A DNA stretch of 62,316 nt from Streptomyces ochraceiscleroticus (lineage in GTDB: Bacteria > Actinomycetota > Actinomycetes > Streptomycetales > Streptomycetaceae): assembly GCF_000720485.1 (NCBI RefSeq), contig NZ_JOAX01000036.1:1-62316 (forward strand), read 5' to 3'. Positions 34,143 to 43,256 of the stretch are shown here, in pieces. A program made the translations under genes and the position numbers. Below the pieces are notes generated by a model. The model did no database searches. It was not told where the DNA came from and saw only the letters and a list, made by a program, of their open reading frames with translations. Positions within the stretch are counted from its first letter, which is position 1. Every line of letters begins with the position of its first letter.

Positions 34143-35414
34143 TTATTGGCAGATGCCCCGATCTGCTGTGGTTCCCCGGAAGGTGGTCGAGGGCCCCGGC
34201 GTGGCCGATTCATGATGGCCGGGCTTGTCAGCTTCGTCCCGGCTGTTCGAATGGCTCTCTCCGCGGGCATCTGTCTGCCCGGTATGCGGGTCCTTGGCCG
34301 GGTCGTCGTATTCGGTGGTGTCCGTCCGTTCCACCGGTGCCGGGCGGACCGGGACCGGGCGGTCGGCACGCAGCCGGGCGAAGAGCCGGCCGGCGTCCGG
34401 CTGCACCAGTTCGTCGCGGTTCGCGTTGTACGCGTACGCCTGCCGCGGAACGGTCAGGAAGCGGATCTTGTCGGTGGGGATGCCGCGGACGCTGCGCACC
34501 AGATTGAACAGGCCCTTCAGGGACGCAAGCCCCTCGTCTGTGGTGAGGGAGCTCGTCGCGGCGTCCAGGAGCGGGTACAGGCGCGTGGGATTGAGCAGTA
34601 CGCCGTTGCCCTGCACCTTCTTCACCAGCGCCGCCAGGAACTGCTGCTGGCGCTCCATCCGCTGGGTGTCGCTGCCGTTGCCCAGCGACTTGCGGGTCCG
34701 TACGTAGCCCAGCGCCTGCTCGCCCCGGAGCAGATGGCGCCCGGCCGCCAGATTCAGGTGCGCGTCCTGGTCGGCGACGGCCTGCGGCAGGCAGACCTCC
34801 ACGCCGTCCACCGCGTCCACCATCTTCTTGAAGCCGGTGAAGTCCAGGATCATGTGGTGATCGATGCGGATGCCGGTCATCCGCTCGACGGTGCGGATCG
34901 TGCAGGCCGGCCCCGCCGCCTCGAAGGCGTAGTTGAACTGGGTGAACAGGGGCGTGGTGCGGCTGCCGTCCTGCTTGGTGCAGCGCGGCACCCGCGCCAT
35001 CAGGTCACGCGGGATGCTGACCGCCGTCGCGCTCTTCCGGTCCGCCGCCAGGTGCAGCAGGATCGTGGTGTCCGAACGCTGGGTGCCGTCGTCGGCGCCG
35101 TACTGCCGATTGCCGCCGCCGCGGTTGTCCGAGCCGATCAGCAGGATGTTCTGCACGTTCGTCGCCGAGGCGGGCGGCCGCTCCGCTTCGTACTCGCGAA
35201 GCTGGGCCGCGGTGCCGGAGTCGGCCGTGATGTTCCCGTTGAGCCTGTCGTACGCCAGCCAGCCGACGGCCGCTGTGCCCAGCACGGCGGCGCCGCCGCC
35301 CAGCGCGGTCCAGCGCAGCCACCGCCGCCGTGGCCGGCCGTGGCCGTCCGCCGGCTCGTTGCAGCGCTGCAGTTCCTCGGGGATCTCCGGCCTGTCGTCC
35401 ACGGCTGCGTCCAC
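34143..35414 (-). CDS. LCP-family protein without LytR_C (LCP 5)
   Basis: A 423-residue type II membrane protein: tail 1-32, helix about 35-55, LCP domain (NILLIGSDNRGGG, VSIPRDLMARVP, LGYVRTRKSLGNGSDTQR), then a hydrophilic Asp/Ser/Thr/Pro tail of about 60 residues in place of LytR_C. The position next to the TIGR03089 gene matches mycobacterial Rv3267-Rv3268, so this may be the orthologue of the arabinogalactan ligase group (Lcp1/CpsA). The start is GTG at 35414, directly after GAGGGG; a GTG at 35402 with better spacing is equally possible. Confidence 0.91.
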   Translation of the reverse strand: MDAAVDDRPEIPEELQRCNEPADGHGRPRRRWLRWTALGGGAAVLGTAAVGWLAYDRLNGNITADSGTAAQLREYEAERPPASATNVQNILLIGSDNRGGGNRQYGADDGTQRSDTTILLHLAADRKSATAVSIPRDLMARVPRCTKQDGSRTTPLFTQFNYAFEAAGPACTIRTVERMTGIRIDHHMILDFTGFKKMVDAVDGVEVCLPQAVADQDAHLNLAAGRHLLRGEQALGYVRTRKSLGNGSDTQRMERQQQFLAALVKKVQGNGVLLNPTRLYPLLDAATSSLTTDEGLASLKGLFNLVRSVRGIPTDKIRFLTVPRQAYAYNANRDELVQPDAGRLFARLRADRPVPVRPAPVERTDTTEYDDPAKDPHTGQTDARGESHSNSRDEADKPGHHESATPGPSTTFRGTTADRGICQ

Positions 35415-35624
35415 CCCTCGTGCGTCGGCCGCACGGGATGCGGCCGTCTCACTCGGTGCCGCGGTCCGGGCGGCGTGCCCGGGCCCCGGTACTCAGGCAG
35501 ACGGCCGAGTCCCGCGCAGGGTTGTACCTCCCCACGATCATTGACCGCGCCGAACGGATCGGCTCCTGCAGAGGGCGGCGACTGGGCCGGTCGGGCGACG
35601 GACGCGAACTGCCTGGCAGCGGGC

Positions 35625-36377
35625 TCAGGGCGCGGCGGGCGCCGTGACCGTGATCTGCTCGGCCTCCTTGCGCCTGGCCAGTCCGTCCTCGTCGAGCCGG
35701 TCGGAGTTGCGGCACAGGACGACCGAGCCGCCGGTCGCCAGCGGTGCGTACAGCCCGTACGCCAGCCCGTCCCACGTGCCGTACGGCAGGGTGGAGAGCA
35801 CCCGCTGCCGCTCGGGCAGCTTCGCCAGCTCCACGGCCGCCGCGCCGATCTCCGCGCCGGTGAACTCGCGGCCGTCCACGGCGAGCGCGGGCGCGTGCGG
35901 ATCGACCGGCACGTACGGCGCGAAGCGGTCGCCCTGGCCGGGCACCTCGGCGGCGTAGTCGGCGAAGCCGGCCGGGGGCTCGGGGAAGCGGCCGCCCAGC
36001 GGGCGCAGCGCGAGCGCCACCCGCTCCCCGGAACAGGCGCGCGCCGCCTCCAGGGTGTCCGGGCCGCTGACGACGAGGTCCGCGGCCGCGGGGTCGCCGC
36101 CCACGTCCGCGACCACTCCGACGGACGAGCAGGCCACCAGCCAGACGGCGGTCTGCCAGTGCGCCGGCAGCAGCAGCGCGAGCCGGTCGCCCGGCTCGGC
36201 GGACAGCTCGTCCTGGAGGTAGTTGGCGGTCTTTGCCACCCAATTGGCGAAGGTGGCGACGGACAGTTCGACGCGCTCGCCGGTGGCGTCGTCGTAGAAG
36301 GTCACGAGCGGCCGCGCAGGGTCCGAGGACAGCGCGGATCCCAGCAGGTCGGCGGGGGTTCGGTCGGTGGCGTTCAT
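35625..36377 (-). CDS. TIGR03089-family protein (AMP-ligase-like fragment)
   Basis: A 250-residue cytosolic protein resembling the N-terminal half of acyl-adenylating enzymes (ANL superfamily). It keeps GDRLALLLPAHWQTAVWLVAC and the late strand LATGGSVVLCRNSD, but lacks the phosphate-binding loop and the C-terminal lid, so adenylation is unlikely. The TIGR03089 family occurs in actinobacteria next to LCP genes, as here and in Rv3268. The function is unknown. It lies 210 bases upstream of LCP 5 on the same strand and is divergent from the PGRP amidase gene. Confidence 0.85.
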   Translation of the reverse strand: MNATDRTPADLLGSALSSDPARPLVTFYDDATGERVELSVATFANWVAKTANYLQDELSAEPGDRLALLLPAHWQTAVWLVACSSVGVVADVGGDPAAADLVVSGPDTLEAARACSGERVALALRPLGGRFPEPPAGFADYAAEVPGQGDRFAPYVPVDPHAPALAVDGREFTGAEIGAAAVELAKLPERQRVLSTLPYGTWDGLAYGLYAPLATGGSVVLCRNSDRLDEDGLARRKEAEQITVTAPAAP

Positions 36378-36483
36378 CGCCGTCAGCCTACGCGGGCCGC
36401 CCGCCGCCGTACGGCGTACCCAAAGCTCCCGCCGCGCCGATGAGGCGTCAGATGCCAAATGGCGGATTTGCCCTACTAAGTAC

Positions 36484-37851
36484 ATGATCGCTGCCATGCG
36501 TGCCTTCGTTGCCACTTCGCTCGGCGCCGCGACCTTCGCGGCCCTCGTCGTACCGCTTGCGCTGCCGGCCGGAGCGAACCCCGCCCCGGCCCGGACAGCC
36601 ACCGCTCCCGGGCCCGCCTCGGCGGACGTTCCCGGCAGCACCCAGTCCCTGCCGCTCGTCCGGCTCGGCGACCGCGACCGCGCCCTGCCCGGCGGTCACT
36701 CGGGCCGGGCCGCCAAGGCCGCGCCCCTGGGGATGCCCGTCAAGGACGTACGGCCCTTCTCGCTCGTCGGCGTCGTGTGGAACGACGCCAAGGCCGAACT
36801 GCACGGCCAGCCGCAGGTCCGCACCCGCGCCACCGGCAGCCACAAGTGGGGTGCCTGGCAGGACGTGCAGACGCACTACGACGACGCACCCGACCTGGAC
36901 GCGGCCGAGCGCCGCGGCGACAAGCCGCGCGGCGGCACGGCCCCGCTGTGGGTGGGCGACTCCGACGCCGTGCAGATGCGGATCGCTCCGGAGCAGGGCC
37001 GGCAGGCCGTGACCGAACTACCCGACGGGATGCGCCTGGAGCTGGTCGACCCCGGCCGCCCCGCCAAGCCGCGCGATCCCGCGCCACAGGCCGCCGGTCA
37101 GGAGGCGGCGGACAGCGCGGACGTCAATGCCGGGCTCGCGCCCCCCGGAGCCACCACCATCCCGGCGGCGCCCGCGAACGCGCTGCAGGCCGACCTGGCG
37201 GCGGCCGGCGAGGAGGAGCGCGGCCAGGCGCCCGCGGCGCAGCCGCGGATCGGGCCGCGGCCGCAGATCATCACCCGGATCGGCTGGGGCGCCGACGAGC
37301 AGCTCCGGGAGCCGAAGCTCGGGTACACCAAGACCGTCAAGGCGGCCTTCGTGCACCACAGCGCCACCGGCAACGGCTACAGCTGCAACCAGTCCGGGGC
37401 GATCGTCCGCGGGATCTACCGGTACCACGTCAAGAGCAACCACTGGCGGGACCTCGGGTACAACTTCCTGATCGACAAGTGCGGCGCGGTCTTCGAGGGC
37501 CGGGCCGGCGGCGTCGCCCGACCCGTCATGGGCGCCCACACCCTCGGCTTCAACAACGACACCACCGGCATCGCCGTCATCGGCACCTTCGACAAGGCCA
37601 AGCCGCCGGCCCCCGCGCTCGCCGCGCTCGGCAAGCTCACGGCCTGGAAGCTGGGGCTGCACGGCCGCGATCCGAACGGCAAAGCCACTCTGACCTCGGC
37701 GGGCAACAACCGTTACAAGAAGGGAACCAAAGTCCGGCTGAATGTCATCTCCGGACACAGGGACGGATATGTGACGAGCTGCCCCGGGGCCGCGCTGTAC
37801 GGCACACTCGGCTCGGCGCGCACCGCCTCCGCCCGCTTCCAGGGACGCTGA
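36484..37851 (+). CDS. Secreted PGRP/amidase_2-type peptidoglycan hydrolase
   Basis: A 455-residue exported protein: signal peptide to about residue 31, a Pro/Ala-rich region with a conserved segment of about 110 residues (PFSLVGVVWNDAKAELHGQP), and a C-terminal T7-lysozyme-like domain from about residue 265. Zinc ligands are visible as His in FVHHSATGN, His in ISGHRDG and Cys in VTSCPGAA; the catalytic Tyr/Lys region is GYNFLIDKCG. Expected reaction: cleavage of the N-acetylmuramoyl-L-alanine bond. ATGs at 36484 and 36496 are both possible; neither has a ribosome site. An extra pair of Cys (YSCNQS, DKCGAV) matches the PGRP disulfide. Confidence 0.92.
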   Translation: MIAAMRAFVATSLGAATFAALVVPLALPAGANPAPARTATAPGPASADVPGSTQSLPLVRLGDRDRALPGGHSGRAAKAAPLGMPVKDVRPFSLVGVVWNDAKAELHGQPQVRTRATGSHKWGAWQDVQTHYDDAPDLDAAERRGDKPRGGTAPLWVGDSDAVQMRIAPEQGRQAVTELPDGMRLELVDPGRPAKPRDPAPQAAGQEAADSADVNAGLAPPGATTIPAAPANALQADLAAAGEEERGQAPAAQPRIGPRPQIITRIGWGADEQLREPKLGYTKTVKAAFVHHSATGNGYSCNQSGAIVRGIYRYHVKSNHWRDLGYNFLIDKCGAVFEGRAGGVARPVMGAHTLGFNNDTTGIAVIGTFDKAKPPAPALAALGKLTAWKLGLHGRDPNGKATLTSAGNNRYKKGTKVRLNVISGHRDGYVTSCPGAALYGTLGSARTASARFQGR

Positions 37852-37863
37852 GGGTCCGGGGTC

Positions 37864-37888
37864 GGCGCCCGTGACCTGCACGGGCGCC
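37864..37888 (+). terminator. Hairpin after the amidase gene
   Basis: GGCGCCCGTG (37864-37873) pairs with CACGGGCGCC (37879-37888) around a 5-base loop, 12 bases past the stop codon. Confidence 0.65.
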
Positions 37889-38011
37889 CAGGCCGGGCGG
37901 CGCCGGAAAACCCCGTCTACTGGCGGGTAAGCCCGCTGGCAAAGCGGGCAAACCGTCTGCCTACACTGGTCCGCCGTCCGGCCGACCCCAGCAGGAAGCA
38001 GAGAACAAAAG

Positions 38012-39094
38012 GTGACTGAAGCGATCCTTCTGGTCGGCGGCAAGGGCACCCGGCTGCGTCCGCTGACGGTGCACACGCCCAAGCCCATGGTCCCGGCCGC
38101 GGGCGTGCCGTTCCTCACCCATCAGCTGGCCAGGGCGCGAGCCGCGGGCGTGGAGCACATCGTGCTCGCCACTTCCTACCTCGCCGAGGTTTTCGAGCCG
38201 TATTTCGGTGATGGGGCGGAATGGGGCCTTCATCTCGAATACGTCACCGAGGAGGAGCCGCTCGGCACCGGCGGCGCCATCCGCAACGTCGCCCACCGGC
38301 TGCACTCGGGCCCCGACGACCCGGTACTGATCTTCAACGGCGACATCCTCACCGGGCTGGACATCGCGGCCCTGGTACGCACCCACCGCGAGACCTCCGC
38401 GGACGTCTCGCTGCACCTCACCCGAGTCGAGGACCCGCGCGCGTACGGCCTCGTCCCCACCGACGGCACCGGCCGGGTCACCGCCTTCCTGGAGAAGCCG
38501 CAGACCCCCGAGGAGATCGTCACCGACCAGATCAACGCGGGCGCCTACGTCTTCAACCGCTCCGTGATCGACGCCATCCCGCAGGGCCGCCCGGTCTCCG
38601 TCGAGCGCGAGACCTTCCCCGGCCTGCTGGAGTCCGGCGCTCACCTCCAGGGCATGGTCGACTCCACCTACTGGCTCGACCTGGGCACCCCGCAGGCGTT
38701 CGTCCGCGGCTCCGCCGACCTGGTCCTCGGCCACGCGCCCTCCCCGGCCGTCCCCGGCCGGCGCGGCGAACACCTCGTACTGGACGGCGCCGACGTCGCC
38801 GCGGACGCCAAGCTCAGCGGGGGCACGGTCGTCGGCGCCGGCGCCCGGGTCGGCGCGGGCGCGCGCATCGTGGGCAGCACCGTGCTGGCGGACGCGGTCG
38901 TCGAGCCCGGCGCCCAGATCCACGACTCGCTCATCGGGGCCGGGGCCCGCGTCGGCGCCCGTACGGTCCTGCACGGCGCGGTCATCGGCGACGGGGCCAC
39001 CGTCGGCGCGGACAACGAGCTGCGCGACGGCATCCGCGTGTGGTGCGGCGCGGACCTGCCGGCCGCGGCGGTCCGGTTCTCTTCCGACCAGTGA
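38012..39094 (+). CDS. Sugar-1-phosphate nucleotidylyltransferase (mannose-1-phosphate guanylyltransferase-like)
   Basis: A 360-residue cytosolic enzyme. The N-terminal Rossmann-like domain has VGGKGTRLRPLTVHTPKPM and LIFNGDILTG, followed by a C-terminal left-handed beta helix with hexapeptide repeats (residues about 255-340, GARVGAGARIVG type). It is expected to make a nucleotide sugar, most likely GDP-mannose, for glycan synthesis; the position near fbiAB matches mycobacterial Rv3264c (manB/mrsA). GTG start, AGGAAG upstream. TACACT at 37962-37967 is a plausible -10 about 45 bases ahead. Confidence 0.88.
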   Translation: MTEAILLVGGKGTRLRPLTVHTPKPMVPAAGVPFLTHQLARARAAGVEHIVLATSYLAEVFEPYFGDGAEWGLHLEYVTEEEPLGTGGAIRNVAHRLHSGPDDPVLIFNGDILTGLDIAALVRTHRETSADVSLHLTRVEDPRAYGLVPTDGTGRVTAFLEKPQTPEEIVTDQINAGAYVFNRSVIDAIPQGRPVSVERETFPGLLESGAHLQGMVDSTYWLDLGTPQAFVRGSADLVLGHAPSPAVPGRRGEHLVLDGADVAADAKLSGGTVVGAGARVGAGARIVGSTVLADAVVEPGAQIHDSLIGAGARVGARTVLHGAVIGDGATVGADNELRDGIRVWCGADLPAAAVRFSSDQ

Positions 39095-39201
39095 CGGCCG
39101 GTGGGGCGCGTGCCGCACACGGGCGGGCCGTGACGACCGCCACCCCGTGACGGCCGCGGCCGGGCGGCCGGCGTGCCGCCCGGCTCCCGTACGCTGAACG
39201 G

Positions 39202-40110
39202 ATGCCCCGCATCCGCACCTGGGCCCCGCCCGGCCCGTACGACCTCCTGCGCACCCTGGGTGTGCTGGGCCGCGGACCGGGCGACCCCGCGTACCGGGTG
39301 GAGGGCGGCGCCGTCTGGCGGGCCACCCGCACGCCCGACGGGCCGGTGACGCTCAAGGTCGCGGCGCGTCCTGCGGAGGCGTGCGTCGCGGCCGAGGCAT
39401 GGGGCCCGGGCGCGGACTGGATGCTGGACCAACTCCCTTCCCTTCTGGGGGAGTTGGATGACCCGTCGGCCTTCGCGGCCCGGCACCGCATCGTCCACGA
39501 AGCACACCGCCGCAACCCCGGCCTGCGGCTCGCCCGCACCGGCCTCGTCCTCGAATCGCTGATCCCCTCGATCCTGGAGCAGAAGGTCACCAGCGACGAG
39601 GCGTACCGGGCCTGGCGGCTGCTCCTGCAGCGGTTCGGCGAGCCCGCGCCCGGCCCGCACGAGCGGCTGCGCGTGCTGCCGGACGCGCGCGGCTGGGCCA
39701 TGATCCCGTCCTGGGAGTGGCACCGCGCGGGCGTCGACGCCAAGCGCTCCGACACGATCGTGCGGGCCGCCCGGGTCGCCCGCCGCCTGGAGGAGGCGGC
39801 GGCCATGGACCTCCCGGCCGCACTGCACCGCCTCCAACTGGTCCCGGGCATCGGCCCCTGGACCGCCGCGGAGGTCCTCCAGCGGTCCAATGGCGCCCCC
39901 GACGCCCTCACCCTCGGCGACCTGCACCTGCCACGCATCGCCGTCTACGCACTCACCGGGCGGATGGGCGGCACCGACGAGGAAATGCTGGAGCTGCTCG
40001 CCCCGTACGAGGGCCAGCGCCACCGAGCAGCCCGCTACCTCCTCCTGTCAGGCCGAGTCCCACCCCGCCGAGCCCCCCGCTACTCACCGAGGGACATCGC
40101 CCGCCTGTAA
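39202..40110 (+). CDS. DNA-3-methyladenine glycosylase II (AlkA-like)
   Basis: A 302-residue HhH-GPD DNA glycosylase for excision of alkylated bases. The helix-hairpin-helix is LQLVPGIGPWTAAEVLQ and the catalytic Asp is in LTLGDLHLPRIAV. Upstream is SLIPSILEQKVTSDEAYRAW, typical of the family. The ATG has TACGCT at 39190-39195 (-12 to -7) and no ribosome site, so it is likely leaderless. The 3' end converges on fbiB with only 30 bases between and no clear hairpin. Confidence 0.9.
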   Translation: MPRIRTWAPPGPYDLLRTLGVLGRGPGDPAYRVEGGAVWRATRTPDGPVTLKVAARPAEACVAAEAWGPGADWMLDQLPSLLGELDDPSAFAARHRIVHEAHRRNPGLRLARTGLVLESLIPSILEQKVTSDEAYRAWRLLLQRFGEPAPGPHERLRVLPDARGWAMIPSWEWHRAGVDAKRSDTIVRAARVARRLEEAAAMDLPAALHRLQLVPGIGPWTAAEVLQRSNGAPDALTLGDLHLPRIAVYALTGRMGGTDEEMLELLAPYEGQRHRAARYLLLSGRVPPRRAPRYSPRDIARL

Positions 40111-40140
40111 GGACTGCCGCCGCAGCCCCGCCGAAGGCGC

Positions 40141-41565
40141 CTACCGCACCACCAAGAAGTCCGCAGCCTCCCGAGCCGGCCGAGGCTTCGGCACACCCGC
40201 CGGGCGACCGATGGCCACGGCCCCCATCGGATCCCACCCGTCCGGCAGCCCCAGCGCCTCCCGCACCACGTCCCGGCAGAACATCGTCGAGGACACCCAC
40301 GCCGACCCCAGCCGCTCCCCGGCCAGCGCCACGAGAAAGTTCTGCACCCCGGCTCCCGCCGCGACCACGAACATCTCCCGCTCGGCGGCGTTCCGCCGGG
40401 CGTCGGCCGCCGCGTCCGGCCCCGCGTACGTGTGCGCCCCGTCCATGACGAGACACGGCACCGCCAGGTACGGCGCGTTCCGCAGCACATCCCCGCGCCG
40501 CACCCGCTTCGCGACCGACTCCTCGGACTTCCCGTCGCCGCGCAGATCCGCGAGCCACGCGTCCCGCATCGCGTCCAGCAGCCGGGTCCTGGACTCCTCG
40601 GACTCCAGCAGGACGAAGCGCCACGGAGTGGTGTGGTGCGGCGCGGGCGCGGTCACGGCCGCCGCGACCGCGCGCCGTACGGCGCCGCCGTCCACCGGGT
40701 CGTCCGTGAACTCCCGCACCGTTCGCCGCAGCGTCACCGCTTCCCGTACGGCCTCGGAGGTGCCGAGCCGGAACATGTCATCGGCGGCCGAGCGCACCAG
40801 CGCCCGCGCGCCGACATCGTCCGTACCCTCCGAGCCCTCCGAGCCCACCTGAGAGGACGTCAGCGCGTGCGGCAGCCCGCGGACCACCGCGACCGGCAGC
40901 CCGCCCGCCTTGCCCTTGACCAGGTCGCCCGCGCTCGCCAGCTCGTCGGCCGTGGCGACGACCGTGACGCCGAGCGGATTGCCGTGGCTGTCGGTGCTGC
41001 CGCGCAGGTCCTCCAGGACCCGCACGCCGGCCGCGCCGATGGCGACGTCGGTCAGGCCGCTGCGCCAGGGCCGCCCGAAGGTGTCGGTGACGATCACGCC
41101 GACGTCCACGCCGAGCGTCTCGCGCAGCCCGGCCCGGATCGCCCGGGCCGAGGCGTCGGGGTCCTCGGGCAGCAGCAGGACCGTGCCCTGCGCGGTGTTC
41201 GAGGCGTCTACCCCGGCGGCGGCCATGACCAGGCCGTTGCGGTTCTCGACGATGCGCAGCGTGCCGCGCCGCGCCACGACCCGTACGGTCTCCCGGTCTA
41301 TGGCGGCCTCGCGGTCCGCCGCTTCCATGATCCGGTCCTCGGCCTTGCTGACGATCTTCGAGGTGACCAGCAGCACGTCGCCGTCGGCCAGCCCCGGCAT
41401 CCCGGCCCCGGTGGCCGCGGCGGCGATCAGCTTGGCGAGGTCGTCGCCGGGACGCACCTCGGGCATGCCGGGCAGCGCCCAGACGCGGTACGAGGGTGCC
41501 TCCTCGGCGGGCGCGTCGTACGGGGCGCGCGGGGCCGCGGTCGCGTCCTGCGGTCCGGCGGTCAC
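40141..41565 (-). CDS. fbiB: Coenzyme F420-0:L-glutamate ligase / FMN reductase fusion
   Basis: A 474-residue two-domain protein. The N-terminal CofE-like domain (about 1-245: [38 protein letters not shown]) adds gamma-linked glutamates to F420-0. The C-terminal nitroreductase-like domain (about 260-474: [14 protein letters not shown] and the FMN-site end [12 protein letters not shown]) reduces dehydro-F420-0. The GTG start overlaps the fbiA stop by 4 bases, so the pair is coupled. The domain fusion is the actinobacterial form. Confidence 0.95.
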   Translation of the reverse strand: MTAGPQDATAAPRAPYDAPAEEAPSYRVWALPGMPEVRPGDDLAKLIAAAATGAGMPGLADGDVLLVTSKIVSKAEDRIMEAADREAAIDRETVRVVARRGTLRIVENRNGLVMAAAGVDASNTAQGTVLLLPEDPDASARAIRAGLRETLGVDVGVIVTDTFGRPWRSGLTDVAIGAAGVRVLEDLRGSTDSHGNPLGVTVVATADELASAGDLVKGKAGGLPVAVVRGLPHALTSSQVGSEGSEGTDDVGARALVRSAADDMFRLGTSEAVREAVTLRRTVREFTDDPVDGGAVRRAVAAAVTAPAPHHTTPWRFVLLESEESRTRLLDAMRDAWLADLRGDGKSEESVAKRVRRGDVLRNAPYLAVPCLVMDGAHTYAGPDAAADARRNAAEREMFVVAAGAGVQNFLVALAGERLGSAWVSSTMFCRDVVREALGLPDGWDPMGAVAIGRPAGVPKPRPAREAADFLVVR

Positions 41566-42518
41566 GCCCGTACCTCTTCGGCGAGCGTCAGCGCCTCGCG
41601 GGCCATCGCGGCGGTCGCCTCGATATCGGTCATCATCAGCGGCACCGCGCGGCAGCGGATGCCGGCGGCCTCCACCTCGGCGGTCTTGTCCGCGTCGACC
41701 GTGTCCACCAGCCAGCCGTCCAGCAGCCCCGCTCCGTAGTGCGCGGCCACGGCCGCGGCCGTCGACTCCACGCCGACCGCGGCCAGCACCTTGTCGGCCA
41801 TGCCGCGCACGGGCGCGTCGCCGACGATGGGGGAGAGGCCGACGACCGGCGCGCCGGCCTCCGCGATCGCCTCACGGATGCCGGGGATCGCCAGGATCGT
41901 GCCGACGCTGACGACCGGGTTGGACGGCGGGAAGAGGATCACGTCGGCGGCGCCGATGGCCTCCAGCACGCCGGGCGCGGGCTTGGCCTGCTCGGCGCCG
42001 ACCGGGACGACGGCCTGCGCCGGTACGGAGGCGCGCAGCCGGACCCAGTACTCCTGGAAGTGCACGGCTTTCTTCTCGCCGTCCTCCTCGATGGCGACGT
42101 GGGTCTCGACCCGGTCGTCGGTCATCGGGAGCAGCCGGACGCCGGGCTGCCAGCGATCGCAGAGCGCCTCGGTCACCGCGCTGAGCGGGTAACCGGCGCC
42201 CATCATCTGCGTCCGGACGATGTGTGTCGCGAAGTCCCGGTCGCCGAGCCCGAACCACTCCGGCCCCACGCCGTACGCCGCGAGCTCCTCCTTCACGCGG
42301 AAGGTCTCGTCCGTACGCCCCCAGCCCTGTTCCTCGTTGATGCCGCCGCCGAGCGTGTACATCACGGTGTCCAGGTCGGGGCAGACCTTCAGCCCGAACA
42401 GATGGATGTCGTCACCGGTGTTGCCGATGACCGTGATGTCCGCGTCCGGAGCCGCTGCTTTCAGTCCCCGCAGAAAGCGGGCGCCGCCGATGCCGCCGGC
42501 GAGAACCACAATGCGCAT
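41562..42518 (-). CDS. fbiA: 2-Phospholactate/phosphoenolpyruvate transferase of F420 synthesis
   Basis: A 318-residue CofD-family enzyme that joins the enolpyruvyl-diphosphoguanosine intermediate to Fo, giving dehydro-F420-0. Conserved motifs: [49 protein letters not shown] and [14 protein letters not shown]. It begins 12 bases after the cysteine dioxygenase stop codon, on the same strand, and runs into fbiB, so the three form one operon downstream of the cysteine-rich leader. Confidence 0.96.
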   Translation of the reverse strand: MRIVVLAGGIGGARFLRGLKAAAPDADITVIGNTGDDIHLFGLKVCPDLDTVMYTLGGGINEEQGWGRTDETFRVKEELAAYGVGPEWFGLGDRDFATHIVRTQMMGAGYPLSAVTEALCDRWQPGVRLLPMTDDRVETHVAIEEDGEKKAVHFQEYWVRLRASVPAQAVVPVGAEQAKPAPGVLEAIGAADVILFPPSNPVVSVGTILAIPGIREAIAEAGAPVVGLSPIVGDAPVRGMADKVLAAVGVESTAAAVAAHYGAGLLDGWLVDTVDADKTAEVEAAGIRCRAVPLMMTDIEATAAMAREALTLAEEVRA

Positions 42519-42530
42519 GGCCTCAGCATC

Positions 42531-43031
42531 TCAGGAGGCGGCTGCCTTGTGGGTAGCGGGCGAGCACTGCGAGCTGTGCATCGGCATGTCCGTCAGCCCC
42601 GGGAAGTAGATGTGCAGGCTGACGGCGGGCGTGAGCGCGTCGTTGGTGACCTCGTGGACGTAGCCGGGCGCGAAGACTCGCTGTGCGCCGGGCGTCAGCC
42701 CGCGGCTGCCGCTCGGGCTGTGTTCGGTCAACTCGCCGTCCAGGACGGTCAGTACACCGGAGGACGGGCCGTGGTCGTGACGGCCGCTGCCCTGGCCGGG
42801 CAGCCAGCTCAGCAGCCAGACCTCATAGCCGGGCCCCGTACGCAGGCGGTGGTACCAGCGGGTGGTGGCGTCGTACTCGATCAGGTGGGACCACTGGGCG
42901 CGGTCGGCGGCGATCGAACGGGCGAGCCCGGCGAATTCGGCCACGGTCGCGGGGTGCTCGCGTGCGGGCTGGAGGAGATGGCTGACCTCGAAGATGTCGC
43001 CGGCGATCTGGAGGTCACTGTCGCTGTTCAT
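42531..43031 (-). CDS. Cysteine dioxygenase
   Basis: A 166-residue cupin iron enzyme, type I cysteine dioxygenase, oxidising L-cysteine to cysteine sulfinate. The 3-His iron site is visible as GRHDHGPSSG (two His) and YVHEVTN (third His). Trp/Tyr positions (WYHRLRTGPGYEVWLLSW) fit the family, and the Cys of the mammalian Cys-Tyr cofactor is absent, as in most bacterial forms. GAGGAA precedes the ATG at 12 bases. It heads an operon with fbiA and fbiB, and a cysteine-rich leader ORF lies 138 bases upstream. Confidence 0.92.
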   Translation of the reverse strand: MNSDSDLQIAGDIFEVSHLLQPAREHPATVAEFAGLARSIAADRAQWSHLIEYDATTRWYHRLRTGPGYEVWLLSWLPGQGSGRHDHGPSSGVLTVLDGELTEHSPSGSRGLTPGAQRVFAPGYVHEVTNDALTPAVSLHIYFPGLTDMPMHSSQCSPATHKAAAS

Positions 43032-43092
43032 GGACTTCTGGTTCCTCGGAAGAAGAAGAGCTCGGAAGAGAGCGGGCTGCGCAGAGAACGGG

Positions 43093-43128
43093 GTGCGGCG
43101 CGGCGCGCCGTACGGCGCCCGGCGGCAC
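43093..43128 (-). promoter_or_regulatory. GC-rich hairpin between the Cys leader and cysteine dioxygenase
   Basis: GTGC at 43093 can pair with GCAC ending at 43128, enclosing imperfect pairing and a perfect GCGCC/GGCGC core around GTAC. Placed between the leader stop and the dioxygenase start, it is a candidate attenuator. No U-tract follows. Confidence 0.45.
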
Positions 43129-43169
43129 TCAGCAGTGGTGCGGAAGGAGAAAGCTGGAGCTCGGAAGCG

Positions 43170-43256
43170 TCAACAGCTGCAACAGCGACAGCGAGCCTGG
43201 GCAGCGCAGCGGGACCCGTAGGAACGGGTCAGGCGGGGCGCGGGCGTCACTGGCAT
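43170..43256 (-). CDS. Cysteine-rich leader peptide (candidate Cys attenuator)
   Basis: A 28-codon ORF, ATG at 43256 and TGA ending at 43170. Its last 12 residues hold five Cys, ending RCRCCSC; the positions are 17, 23, 25, 26 and 28. No ribosome site precedes the ATG, but a perfect TTGACA lies at 43293-43288, that is -37 to -32 from the A of ATG. Transcription would thus start at or next to the start codon (leaderless). The matching -10 segment is poor. The layout copies the polycysteine leaderless ORFs that act as cysteine-responsive attenuators in mycobacteria. Here the downstream operon is cysteine dioxygenase-fbiA-fbiB. Too small for homology proof, so confidence is moderate. Confidence 0.68.
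   Translation of the reverse strand: MPVTPAPRLTRSYGSRCAAQARCRCCSC

Noticed and set aside
35625..36377. TIGR03089 gene as a truncated pseudogene of an acyl-CoA ligase
   Set aside because: The short form is the normal length of the family and is retained next to LCP genes in other actinobacteria.
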